The position numbers and the translations under genes were made by a program. The notes under the pieces were generated by a model. The model was not told the origin of the DNA. It saw only the letters and a program-made list of their open reading frames with translations, and ran no database searches. From Rhodoplanes serenus (lineage in GTDB: Bacteria; Pseudomonadota; Alphaproteobacteria; Rhizobiales; Xanthobacteraceae): a stretch of DNA of 64,000 bases. Below, piece by piece: positions 1-7,685 of this stretch (position 1 is the stretch's first letter; the number at the start of each line of letters is the position of its first letter). The stretch covers positions 1-64,000 of the forward strand of contig CAMDFO010000001.1 of assembly GCA_945897515.1 (NCBI GenBank), written 5' to 3'.

Positions 1-74
1 GCGGCCGATCCGTTCCGAGCCAACTCGATCAGGTCTTGCCGCGATGCTCTGTCCAGGAAACCGGGCTGTATCAT
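1..74 (-). CDS. IS630-family transposase, N-terminal fragment (runs off the left edge)
   Basis: Only the first 24 residues lie in the window. They start at the ATG complementary to 72-74 and read MIQPGFLDRASRQDLIELAR, then NGSA. From memory this matches the opening of IS630-type transposases common in Bradyrhizobium relatives, where it leads into an HTH domain. The DDE catalytic part would lie left of position 1. The end of the insertion sequence should fall between about 75 and 150, but no inverted-repeat partner is visible, so the boundary and TA target site cannot be placed. Whether the copy is intact is unknown. Confidence 0.6.
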   Translation of the reverse strand, partial: MIQPGFLDRASRQDLIELARNGSA

Positions 75-224
75 CCGTTCGGTAGAATCCCGATCGCGCC
101 GTTTGGCAAGGAGGTTCTTCGGATTCTCGGTGAGTCGGGGTATACAACACTTTCGCCGGTCAATCACGCAACGGTGCGGCGCCGGCCCGGCTTTTCGCAG
201 CAGCAGGGTTGGGCCGAGGGCTGG

Positions 225-686
225 TCAGGCGCGGCTGCCCACGAACTGAAGGATCACCTCGCGCCGGTGCGGGGCGGCGCGGTGCTCGATCAGGTAGATG
301 CCCTGCCAGGTGCCGAGCGCCAAGACCCCGCCGCGCACCGGGACATGCAGCGAAACGCCGGTCAGCATGGCCTTGATGTGTCCCGGCATGTCGTCCGGCC
401 CCTCGATGGTGTGGACCCAGGGGCCGTCGTCGGGCGCGAGGAGCCGCAGCGCCGCGGTCAGGTCGGTCTGGACGTCGGGATCGGCGTTTTCCTGGATGGT
501 GAGCGACGCCGAGGTGTGCCGCAGGTAGAGCAGCAGCACGCCGTCGCCCGCCCCGCTCTGCTCGATGAAGCGCACCGCCTCGCGCGTGATGTCGGAAAAG
601 CCGATGCCGGGGGTCTCGACCGCAAGCTCCGCGCTCGCGATCAGGTCCGGCGCCACGCTTCCGATCGCCGACAGGCGGCCAACCAC
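225..686 (-). CDS. YjbQ family protein (UPF0047, secondary thiamine-phosphate synthase-like)
   Basis: This 153-residue cytosolic protein belongs to the YjbQ/UPF0047 family. The diagnostic stretches are LYLRHTSASLTIQENAD near residue 60, DDMPGHIKAMLTG near residue 100 and LGTWQGIYLIEHR near residue 125. E. coli YjbQ has weak thiamine-phosphate synthase activity, but the physiological role of the family is unsettled. The first codon is GTG and the family core starts only about 15 residues in, so the exact start is uncertain. It lies 9 bp downstream of the periplasmic coiled-coil gene on the same strand, so the two may be co-transcribed. Confidence 0.9.
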   Translation of the reverse strand: MVGRLSAIGSVAPDLIASAELAVETPGIGFSDITREAVRFIEQSGAGDGVLLLYLRHTSASLTIQENADPDVQTDLTAALRLLAPDDGPWVHTIEGPDDMPGHIKAMLTGVSLHVPVRGGVLALGTWQGIYLIEHRAAPHRREVILQFVGSRA

Positions 687-695
687 GGCTGCACC

Positions 696-1223
696 TTAGC
701 TCTTGCGCTGCATTTCCCGCTGCACGTTGGCCATCATCTCGACCAGCCGGCGCCAGATGCCCTCGACGAATGTTCGCACCCGTTCGAGATCGGCGTCGGT
801 CGGCATCCGGGGGGTCTCGGGCGCGTTGGCGGTCGGCGGCACCGGATCGGCGGTCTTGGAATCGGGCTTGGCCTCTTGCTTGGGCTCGGCCGGCGGCTGG
901 CTTCGCGCCAGCAGGTCTTTCCGCAGCGTCGCGATCTCGATTTGCAGGCGTCCGATCTCGGACTGCAGGCGGCCGATCTCGTTCTCGAGCGCCGCGCGCT
1001 CGTCGGCAACCGCCTTGCAGGTCCAGCCGGAGCCGCCGTGCCCGCACAGCGTCACATGCCCGGTCTGCCGGTCGAGCCGCATGATGCCGTCGGGCACGCG
1101 TTCGAACGCGTAGCGCCCGGGTTCCGGCGCCGGCGGCATTGTTGGCGCCGCCTCCTGCGCGAATCCGGCCCCCGACAGCAGAGACAGGCCGGAGACGACT
1201 GCGACCAGTGCAACGCGCCTCAT
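696..1223 (-). CDS. Hypothetical secreted coiled-coil protein
   Basis: The ATG at 1223 is preceded by a strong AGGGAGGA ribosome-binding site, which decides the start (175 residues). Residues 1-22 form a signal peptide ending in FAQ, so the protein is probably periplasmic. Residues about 35-70 hold a short domain with a DRQTGHVTLC segment and a second cysteine at residue 69, a pattern I associate with small rhizobial envelope proteins. A leucine-rich heptad region (about 74-106) predicts a coiled coil, followed by a Pro/Glu-rich linker and a basic C-terminal helix. No enzymatic function is recognised. Confidence 0.75.
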   Translation of the reverse strand: MRRVALVAVVSGLSLLSGAGFAQEAAPTMPPAPEPGRYAFERVPDGIMRLDRQTGHVTLCGHGGSGWTCKAVADERAALENEIGRLQSEIGRLQIEIATLRKDLLARSQPPAEPKQEAKPDSKTADPVPPTANAPETPRMPTDADLERVRTFVEGIWRRLVEMMANVQREMQRKS

Positions 1224-1564
1224 GGTGTCCTCCCTCTCCGTGCTTTCCCCGCTCGCAGCGAATGCTCGAATCGGGTCTCCGTCGCGACGCATTCTATGCG
1301 CCCCAGCGGCCGGGCGCACGCCGAAGGTCGGCATGTGGTTGATAAGCCCGGCCTGCGGCTTCACGTGCGAGCGGAAACCGCCCGACGAACGGTGTCGCGC
1401 ACACCCCGAGAATCCGCGCAACCGCTTGATAATCGGGCACTTTCAAACAATGCCCGGAACCGGTGCGATTTCTTGACTCGCTGAAACCCCGTCAGTATGT
1501 TCCGCGCGGTTTCAAGGACGGCAGGAATACGCCGGTTTTGCTCTAGAATTCGCGGTCGAGGGCC
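1224..1564. other. Divergent intergenic region between the coiled-coil gene and the ATP synthase operon
   Basis: No gene is seen in these 341 bases. The region holds a short inverted repeat (CGGGCA at 1435-1440 and TGCCCG at 1451-1456) and, just after it, a sigma70-like promoter facing atpI. The longer frames reading through it have no codon structure or known protein and are treated as spurious. Confidence 0.6.
1473..1501 (+). promoter_or_regulatory. Putative promoter of the atp F0 operon
   Basis: TTGACT at 1473-1478 is followed after exactly 17 bases by TATGTT at 1496-1501, a good housekeeping sigma spacing. It lies about 60 bases upstream of atpI. This is a prediction from sequence only. 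Confidence 0.4.
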
Positions 1565-1933
1565 ATGGCTGACGGCACGCGAAACGAAGGCAAAAACGAC
1601 AACAACCGGTCAGCCGAAGAGGCCGCTCTCTCCGCGAGGCTCCAACGTCTCGGCGAACGGCTCGACCAGAAAGGGACGAGCCGGCCTGTCGAAACTGGGC
1701 CGTCCGGTCCGAGAACCGATCCGTCGGCTCTCGCCCGTGGCTTCCGGCTCTCAACCGAGCTGGTCGCCGGTGTGCTGGTCGGTGCTTTCATCGGCTGGGC
1801 GCTCGACAAGTGGCTCGGAACCTCGCCGTGGGGGATGATGGTTTTTCTCCTGCTCGGCTTCGCAGCCGGCGTCATCAACGTGATCCGCGCGGCGGGGGTC
1901 TCCCCAACAGGCAAGCCGGGCTCTGGTCGATAG
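1565..1933 (+). CDS. atpI: ATP synthase protein I (AtpI)
   Basis: This 122-residue protein has a charged N-terminal half and two membrane segments (about 63-80 and 88-107), with the LVAGVLVGAFIGWALDKW stretch typical of AtpI. AtpI is an accessory protein of F-type ATP synthases and is thought to help assemble the c-ring. It opens the F0 operon, as in most alphaproteobacteria, and atpB follows after about 20 bases. Confidence 0.9.
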   Translation: MADGTRNEGKNDNNRSAEEAALSARLQRLGERLDQKGTSRPVETGPSGPRTDPSALARGFRLSTELVAGVLVGAFIGWALDKWLGTSPWGMMVFLLLGFAAGVINVIRAAGVSPTGKPGSGR

Positions 1934-1954
1934 GATTTGGGAAGTTCGCGCGCG

Positions 1955-2707
1955 ATGGCCGATCCGATTCATCAATTCGAGATCAACAAGATCGCCACGC
2001 TCGGCCATATCGGCGGGCATGAGATCGCGTTCACCAATTCCGCGCTGTTCATGGCGATTACCGTGGTCGGGATCTGGGCGCTGCTGGTCGGCGGAAGCTC
2101 CAGGCGCGCGCTGGTGCCGGGGCGGATGCAGTCGATCGCGGAGCTATCCTACGAGTTCGTCGCCAACACCATCCAAAGCACCGCCGGCAAGGAGGGGATG
2201 AAGTTCTTCCCCTTCGTGTTCACGCTGTTCATGTTCATCCTGATGGCGAACATGATCGGGATCGTGCCCTACACGTTCACGGTGACGAGCCACATCATCA
2301 TCACCGCCATGCTGGCGATCATGGTGTTCCTCACGGTCATCGTCTACGGCTTCTACAGGAACGGCCTGAAGTTCTTCCGGCTGTTCGTGCCGAGCGGGAT
2401 TCCGATCTACATCCTGCCGCTGATCGTGTTCATCGAGGTGCTGTCGTTCCTGTCGCGGCCGATCTCGCACAGCGTCCGACTGTTCGCCAACATGCTGGCC
2501 GGCCACATCACGCTGAAGGTGCTGGCGGGCTTCATCACGATGATGATCGGAAGCCTGGGTATCGTCGGCTGGCTTGGAGCGGTGCTGCCGCTCGGCATGG
2601 TCGTGGCGATCACCGCGCTGGAGGTGCTGGTCGCCTTCCTGCAGGCCTACGTGTTCGCGATCCTGACCTGCATCTATCTCAACGACGCCATTCACCCGGG
2701 TCACTGA
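1955..2707 (+). CDS. atpB: ATP synthase F0 subunit a
   Basis: Subunit a of the proton channel, 250 residues from the ATG at 1955. The frame also contains an upstream TTG at 1937, but the ATG gives the usual [10 protein letters not shown] start. The essential arginine that faces the c-ring is R175 in [18 protein letters not shown], inside the conserved penultimate helix. At least five hydrophobic helices are visible, ending in [17 protein letters not shown]. It works in the inner membrane with the AtpE ring to pass protons. The F1 genes are not in this window, as is common in this order, where F0 and F1 operons are separate. Confidence 0.97.
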   Translation: MADPIHQFEINKIATLGHIGGHEIAFTNSALFMAITVVGIWALLVGGSSRRALVPGRMQSIAELSYEFVANTIQSTAGKEGMKFFPFVFTLFMFILMANMIGIVPYTFTVTSHIIITAMLAIMVFLTVIVYGFYRNGLKFFRLFVPSGIPIYILPLIVFIEVLSFLSRPISHSVRLFANMLAGHITLKVLAGFITMMIGSLGIVGWLGAVLPLGMVVAITALEVLVAFLQAYVFAILTCIYLNDAIHPGH

Positions 2708-2743
2708 CCCAAAACCTATCCAACCTCGAGAAGGAGTTTCGTT

Positions 2744-2971
2744 ATGGATCCAGTTGCAGCGAAGTACATCGGTGCCGGCATCGCCTGCATCGGAATGGGC
2801 GGCGCCGGCGCCGGCGTGGGCATCATCTTCGGCAACTATCTCGCCGCCGCGCTGCGCAATCCGTCGGCTGCCCAGGGCCAGTTCGGCAACCTGATCTTCG
2901 GGTTCGCCGTGACCGAGGCGCTCGGCATCTTCTCGCTGCTGATCGCGCTGCTGCTGCTGTTCGCGCTCTAG
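2744..2971 (+). CDS. atpE: ATP synthase F0 subunit c
   Basis: Subunit c of the rotor ring: 75 residues, two hydrophobic hairpin helices with the glycine-rich [10 protein letters not shown] stretch in helix 1 and the polar loop RNPSAAQGQ. The proton-carrying acid is E58 in helix 2 ([10 protein letters not shown]). A clear AAGGAG ribosome-binding site lies just upstream. Its stop codon is immediately followed by a palindromic repeat that separates it from atpF'. Confidence 0.97.
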   Translation: MDPVAAKYIGAGIACIGMGGAGAGVGIIFGNYLAAALRNPSAAQGQFGNLIFGFAVTEALGIFSLLIALLLLFAL

Positions 2972-3018
2972 GGCATGATCCGGAAAAGTGGAAACCGGTT
3001 TTCCGAAAAGATCATACC
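2972..3018. repeat. Rhizobial intergenic palindromic repeat between atpE and atpF'
   Basis: Nested dyads are visible: ATGATC (2975-2980) with GATCAT (3010-3015), and CGGAAAA (2981-2987) with TTTTCCG (2999-3005). From memory, near-identical copies of this element occur very often between genes in Bradyrhizobium and relatives. In RNA it would fold into a hairpin inside the atp operon, directly after the atpE stop. Confidence 0.75.
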
Positions 3019-3093
3019 CAAACAAAAAGGCGGGCCGAGGGTGATTCAATTTCCACGGATCACACTCTAGCCGAACCGAGGGAATAGAGAGCG

Positions 3094-3624
3094 ATGGCCA
3101 CGAGCGCACGTACGGAAGTGCCGGGCGGCAAGCCCCAATTTCCGCCGTTCAACAAGGAGACGTTCGCCTCCCAGCTCGTCTGGTTCGCGATCGCTTTCGT
3201 CGCGCTCTATCTCATCATCTCGAAGCTCGCGATCCCGCGCATCGGCGGGATCATGGCAGCCCGCAGCGGACAGATCGAAGGCGACCTCGCCGAGGCCAAC
3301 CGGCTCAAGGCGCAGTCGGACGCGGCGATCGCGGCCTACGAGAAGGCTCTGGCCGATGCCCGCGGCCGGGCTCAGACGCTCGCCGCCGAGACCCGCGAAA
3401 GGCTCAACGCCGAGGCCGAGGTGAGGCGCAAGAAGCTCGAGGCCGAACTGGCCGAGAAGCTGCTCGCCGCCGAGAAAACCATCGCGGCGACCAAGCTCGC
3501 CGCTATGTCCAATGTGCGGACCATCGCGGCCGAAACCACTGCGGCCATCGTCGAGCGGCTGATCGGCAGCACCCCGGCTCCCGCCGTGGTCGACGCCGCG
3601 GTCGCCGATGTGCTGAAGCGGTAA
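3094..3624 (+). CDS. atpF': ATP synthase F0 subunit b'
   Basis: This 176-residue protein has one membrane helix (about 26-45) followed by a long charged helix rich in Ala, Glu and Lys, the pattern of the peripheral stalk. It carries a longer N-terminal tail than the next gene product. Photosynthetic bacteria and many alphaproteobacteria build the stalk from a b/b' heterodimer, and this is the b' copy (also called atpG or atpF2). A GGGAATAGAGAG stretch upstream can serve as ribosome-binding site. Confidence 0.93.
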   Translation: MATSARTEVPGGKPQFPPFNKETFASQLVWFAIAFVALYLIISKLAIPRIGGIMAARSGQIEGDLAEANRLKAQSDAAIAAYEKALADARGRAQTLAAETRERLNAEAEVRRKKLEAELAEKLLAAEKTIAATKLAAMSNVRTIAAETTAAIVERLIGSTPAPAVVDAAVADVLKR

Positions 3625-3637
3625 GGAGCCGAGCGAA

Positions 3638-4132
3638 ATGGCCGACATCCTTCAAACTCCGGAATTCTGGGTCGCTGTCGCGTTCCTGATCTTTCTCGGC
3701 ATTCTCGGCTACGTCGGCGTGCACAAGACCATCATCGACGCGCTCGACAAGCGCGCCGCCGGTATCAAGGCCGATCTCGACGAAGCCCGCCGGTTGCGCG
3801 ACGAGGCCGCCCGGCTGGTCGCGGAATATCAGCGCAAGCAGCATGAGGCCGAACGCGAGGCCGAGGCGATCGTCACCGAGGCCAGGGCGGAGGCCGAGCG
3901 GGTCGCGGCCGAGGCGCGGGCCAAGATGGAAGAGTTTGTCTTGCGGCGCACAAAGCAGGCCGAAGCCAAGATCGGCCAGGCCGAGGTACAGGCGCTCGCC
4001 GAGGTGCGCGCCGCCGCCGCCGATGCGGCCGTCGCAGCCGCCGAGCGCATCTTGACGCAGAGCGCCAAGGGCAACGTCGCCCAGGACCTGATCGCCCGTG
4101 GCATTCAGGACGTGAAGACCAAGCTGAACTAG
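3638..4132 (+). CDS. atpF: ATP synthase F0 subunit b
   Basis: This 164-residue protein has an N-terminal membrane helix (about 9-28) and a long amphipathic helix of Ala/Glu/Arg repeats that reaches up to F1. It starts 13 bases after atpF' behind an AAGGAG site, so the two stalk subunits are made together. It is the last gene of the operon. A weak hairpin (CGATTAT 4147-4153 with ATAATCG 4169-4175) lies just downstream, but no strong terminator is seen. Confidence 0.95.
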   Translation: MADILQTPEFWVAVAFLIFLGILGYVGVHKTIIDALDKRAAGIKADLDEARRLRDEAARLVAEYQRKQHEAEREAEAIVTEARAEAERVAAEARAKMEEFVLRRTKQAEAKIGQAEVQALAEVRAAAADAAVAAAERILTQSAKGNVAQDLIARGIQDVKTKLN

Positions 4133-4352
4133 CTTCGGCTATTCGGCGATTATCCACGCCACGCCTGAATAATCGGCACATGGCCTGCACCGGCTCCGCT
4201 AGCCGTCGCGCATGTGGAGAAGCTGTGCACAACGGCTCGCCCCAGGCCGTGCGCCTTTGCTCCCGGGACTCCCCGTCCATAATCTGGCCACGCGAATCAC
4301 TTTACGCAAAAGGGTGATCGCCAAGTGCGGCGGCCGGATTCGGGGGCCACCC

Positions 4353-5013
4353 GTGATCATTTTCGACTGCAACGGCGTCTTGGTTGACAGCGAGGCGATC
4401 GCTGCGACCGTTGCTGCGCAAAAATTGGGACGCGCCGGCTTCTCCGTGTCGCCGGAGGTGATCGCGCGCTTTTTTGCCGGCCGCCGGCCGACCGACCGAC
4501 ATGATGGCCGACGTCGAGGCCGCCACCAAGCGCAAGCTCCCTGAAAACTTCGCCACCACGCTGGCCGCAGCCACGATGAAGCGGCTGCGCGCCGAGGTGC
4601 AGGCCACGGCCCATGTGGCGCATGCGCTGACCTGGTTGCGCGGGCCGAAATGCGTGGCGTCGTCCTCGCCGCTCGACCGCGTCCGGGTAAGCCTGGAAAC
4701 CACCGGCCTGCTGCGCTTTTTCGACCCTTACCTGTTCTCCGCCAACGACGTGCCGCGCGGCAAACCGGCGCCGGATCTGTTTCTCGACGTCGCCGCCAAA
4801 ATGCGGGTTCAACCCGCCGACTGCCTGGTGGTCGAGGATTCTCCCGCTGGTGTCGCCGCCGCGCATGCAGCCGGCATGGTGCCGATCGGCTTCATCGGCG
4901 GCACGCACACCGGGCCGAACCTCGGCGCCTACCTGACCAATGCCGGCGCCCGCGCGGTGATCGCGGACATGCGCGCGCTCAAGAGCACCGTGGTCGCGCT
5001 GCGCGGCTGGTAG
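4353..5013 (+). pseudogene. HAD-family phosphatase, frameshifted by a 4-bp repeat expansion
   Basis: Two frames together make one subfamily IA HAD hydrolase. The first starts at GTG 4353 (VIIFDCNGVLVDSE, motif I). The second resumes at MMADVEAATKRKLPENF and carries the later motifs (KPAPDLFLDVA with the motif III Lys, and VVEDSPAGVAAAHAAGM, motif IV). The frame is lost at 4488-4499, where the tetramer CCGA is repeated three times. With two copies the protein would read FAGRRPTDMMADV, as expected. Motif I also has DCN instead of DxD, so the acid/base aspartate is missing. The gene is therefore probably a decaying relative of sugar-phosphate phosphatases. A sequencing error cannot be excluded. 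Confidence 0.8.
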
Positions 5014-5034
5014 CTCGATCTCGCATTTGGAAAA

Positions 5035-5661
5035 TCAGGCCGGATTACGCCGCGCCGGGGGCCGTCTTTCCGGCCGCCTTGGCTGTTCCCGCACCGCGTT
5101 GGGATCGAAGCCGATGTACACGATGTAGGAATCGATATCGCCGCCCCTGGGCATCGGGAAGCTCAGCTCTTCCTCGATCAGCGTGAACGCCACATTGGGC
5201 GCGCCCTCCGGCACCACGACCTGGATGCGGTGCAGCTTGGTTACGATCGTTTTCGGATCGGGACCTTCATGAACCACCGCAAAACGCATCGGCACGTCGA
5301 GCTGCCCCGGCATGCCGGCCGGTCCCAGAACCACCCGGCCCTGAATCCCGACCTTCATCGTGACGGTGCTGCCCACCAGCTTGCATTCGCGGGCGGTCTG
5401 TCCGATGCCGACCTGGTAGCGCATGTTCATGGGCGATTGATCGGCCGCATTGGCCGATATGGCCAAGGTCCCTGCCCCTGACCGGACATCGACGCCTGGG
5501 CATTCAAAACTCGGGATGGCAGCCGCAGACGCATCGGTTCCGGTCGCGCCGCCGGTGAACAGCGGAGACATGCCGGGTATCGAGGACATCGAACAGCCCG
5601 CCAACGCCAGCCCAAGAGCGGCCAGGGCCGCCAACGTCCGGTACTCCAACACTCCACGCAT
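5035..5661 (-). CDS. Hypothetical lipoprotein
   Basis: The ATG at 5661 gives a 208-residue protein with a clear lipoprotein signal: a hydrophobic stretch ending in LAGC (Cys23 would be lipidated). The frame is open upstream, but only this start gives a signal peptide. The mature part has predicted beta structure (KLVGSTVTMKVGIQGRVVLG, then VPMRFAVVHEG) and a basic, Pro/Arg-rich tail. I know similar proteins as uncharacterised rhizobial lipoproteins; no function is assigned. Confidence 0.75.
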   Translation of the reverse strand: MRGVLEYRTLAALAALGLALAGCSMSSIPGMSPLFTGGATGTDASAAAIPSFECPGVDVRSGAGTLAISANAADQSPMNMRYQVGIGQTARECKLVGSTVTMKVGIQGRVVLGPAGMPGQLDVPMRFAVVHEGPDPKTIVTKLHRIQVVVPEGAPNVAFTLIEEELSFPMPRGGDIDSYIVYIGFDPNAVREQPRRPERRPPARRNPA

Positions 5662-5822
5662 GCTCAAAGCCTTAGGTCCACAATGGCTAAGTCCGGGTAA
5701 ACGCCACGCTTTATAGCAGCCCGACCGTGGCAGGCCCAAGGCGGGGGCGCGACCCTCTCACCCCCGGAAAGCGAGGAGGCTCGCCCCCGCCGTCGCAAAA
5801 GGAACGATCTTCGTGCTCCACT

Positions 5823-6404
5823 CTACGGATCGCTGCGCAGCCGTGCGTAAAGCAGATGATCCTGCCACATCGCGTTGATGCAAAGGTAAGCGCGGGCATA
5901 GCCCTCGCGGCGGAAGCCGCTGCGCTCCAGCAGCCGCACCGAAGCAAGATTGGTCGGGATGCAAGCGGCCTCGACGCGGTGCAGCCGCAGCACGTCGAAC
6001 GCCGCCGGCAGCAGCGCGCGCACCGCCGCCGTCATGTAGCCCTGCCGGCTGTACGAATGGCCGATCCAGTAGCCGAGGCTGGCCGCCTGGGCGACGCCGC
6101 GCCGGATGTTGGCCAGCGCCAGACCGCCGATCAGCGTGTTGTCCTGCTTGCGAAACAGGAAGAACGGATAGGCCTGGTCGGTGCGCAGGTCCTCGGCGTA
6201 GCGCTTCATGCGCTGGCGGAAGGCGGATCGGCTCAGATCGTCGGTGGGCCAGGTCGGCTCCCACGGCGTAAGGAACGCGCGGCTCTCCTCGCGGACCGCC
6301 GCCCAGGCGGCGTAATCCGCCATTTGCGGCGTGCGAAGCAGCACGCCGTCTCCGGCGATCGGAGGCAGCGGCTCTGGAGAGTTCAGCGCACGAAACAACG
6401 CCAT
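5823..6404 (-). CDS. GNAT N-acetyltransferase, RimJ/RimL type
   Basis: 193 residues with the GNAT fold of the RimJ/RimL group: LLRTPQMADYAAWAAVREES at the N-terminus, the central GYWIGHSYSRQGYMTAAVRAL stretch that carries the acetyl-CoA loop, and the C-terminal ACIPTNLASVRLLERSGFRREG. Family members acetylate the N-terminal amine of ribosomal proteins or small amines; the substrate here is unknown. It is the last gene of the thrC / M16 peptidase run, 9 bp downstream of the peptidase. Confidence 0.88.
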   Translation of the reverse strand: MALFRALNSPEPLPPIAGDGVLLRTPQMADYAAWAAVREESRAFLTPWEPTWPTDDLSRSAFRQRMKRYAEDLRTDQAYPFFLFRKQDNTLIGGLALANIRRGVAQAASLGYWIGHSYSRQGYMTAAVRALLPAAFDVLRLHRVEAACIPTNLASVRLLERSGFRREGYARAYLCINAMWQDHLLYARLRSDP

Positions 6405-6413
6405 ATGAAAAGC

Positions 6414-7685
6414 TTAAGCTGCCCGGCTAACCAAACTGTCCACAATCGTCGCAGCGCCTTCAAGCCCCTTTCCGGGACCGAGCGCCGCGATGGCAGGCCG
6501 GCCGCGGACAATCAGCGCACGTCCGGCTGCGCGGCACGATTCGACCGTTACCGCCTCGATCTTGCCGACGATCTCTTCCAGCGGAATCGGCCGGCCGTGG
6601 ATCAGGATCTGGTTGGCGAGCTGCCGGGCGCGGGCGCCGGAGCTTTCAAGAGCCATCAGCAGCCCGACCTTCATCTGGGCCTTGGCCTTGGCCACCTCCG
6701 CCTCGGTGATCGTGGCGGCAGCCTCAGCGGTCTCGTCGACCACCACGCGCATCAATTCGTTCACGTCGGCGGCGTCGGTGCCGGCGTAGATGCCGAACAT
6801 GCCGATGTCGGCATAGGGCGCATGAAAAGCCTGGATGGTGTAGCAGAGGCCGCGGGTCTCGCGGACCTCCTGGAACAGCCGCGACGACATCCCGCCGCCG
6901 AGCGTCGAGGCGAAAACCTGCAGGCTGTAGAGCGACGGATCGCGTTGCCCGACGCCTTCGAGCGCCACGGCTATATGAACCTGCTCCAGATCGCGCGATT
7001 CGAGCTTCGAGCCGCCGCCGAATGTCGCACCTTGCGGGACCGGCGCCGCCGGGCCGTTGAAATTGCCGAACCGCCGCTGCACTTCTTCGACCACGATGGC
7101 ATGGTCGACCGCACCGGTCGCGGCCACCACCATGTCGGGACCGCGGTAGTTACGCGCCAGATATGCGCGCAGGTTCTGGTCCTTGAACGAGCACACGCTC
7201 TCCGGCGTGCCCAGGATCGAACGCCCCATCGGCTGGTTCGGAAACGCGATCGATTGCAGGTAGTCGAACACCAGATCGTCCGGTGCGTCTTCGGTTGCTC
7301 CGATCTCCTGCACGATCACGTTCTGCTCGCGGATCAGCTCAGCCGGGTCGAACGTCGGATTGGAAAGAATGTCGGACAGGACGTCGACCGCGAGCGGCAC
7401 GTCGGTCTTGAGCACGCTGGCGAAATAGGCGGTGGTCTCGAAGCTGGTCGCGGCGTTGATGTCGCCGCCGACATACTCAATCTCCTCGGCGATTTCGCGC
7501 GCGGTGCGGCGCTTGGTGCCCTTGAACGCCATGTGCTCGAGCAGGTGCGAGATGCCGTGCTCGTTGGGCTGCTCGTCGCGGCTGCCGGACCCGATCCAGA
7601 CTCCGAGCGAGGAGGTCTGCAGGTGCGGCATGCTGTCGGTGACGACGGTCAGCCCCGACGGGAGGCGTGTGACTTCAACACTCAT
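6414..7685 (-). CDS. M16 family zinc metallopeptidase (mitochondrial processing peptidase-like)
   Basis: 423 residues, the usual length for a single-chain alphaproteobacterial M16B peptidase. The inverted zinc motif HxxEH is H47-L-L-E50-H51, and the third ligand E127 lies exactly 76 residues later (QNVIVQE), as the family requires. The glycine-rich loop of the second half is LGGGMSSRLFQEVRE. These proteins are the bacterial relatives of the mitochondrial processing peptidase beta subunit. The start overlaps the thrC stop by 4 bases, so translation is probably coupled; this thrC-M16 pairing is conserved in the order. Confidence 0.93.
   Translation of the reverse strand: MSVEVTRLPSGLTVVTDSMPHLQTSSLGVWIGSGSRDEQPNEHGISHLLEHMAFKGTKRRTAREIAEEIEYVGGDINAATSFETTAYFASVLKTDVPLAVDVLSDILSNPTFDPAELIREQNVIVQEIGATEDAPDDLVFDYLQSIAFPNQPMGRSILGTPESVCSFKDQNLRAYLARNYRGPDMVVAATGAVDHAIVVEEVQRRFGNFNGPAAPVPQGATFGGGSKLESRDLEQVHIAVALEGVGQRDPSLYSLQVFASTLGGGMSSRLFQEVRETRGLCYTIQAFHAPYADIGMFGIYAGTDAADVNELMRVVVDETAEAAATITEAEVAKAKAQMKVGLLMALESSGARARQLANQILIHGRPIPLEEIVGKIEAVTVESCRAAGRALIVRGRPAIAALGPGKGLEGAATIVDSLVSRAA

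Noticed and set aside
1435-1456. Hairpin CGGGCA/TGCCCG as a terminator
   Set aside because: It lies between divergent genes, where no transcript should end, and has no T run.
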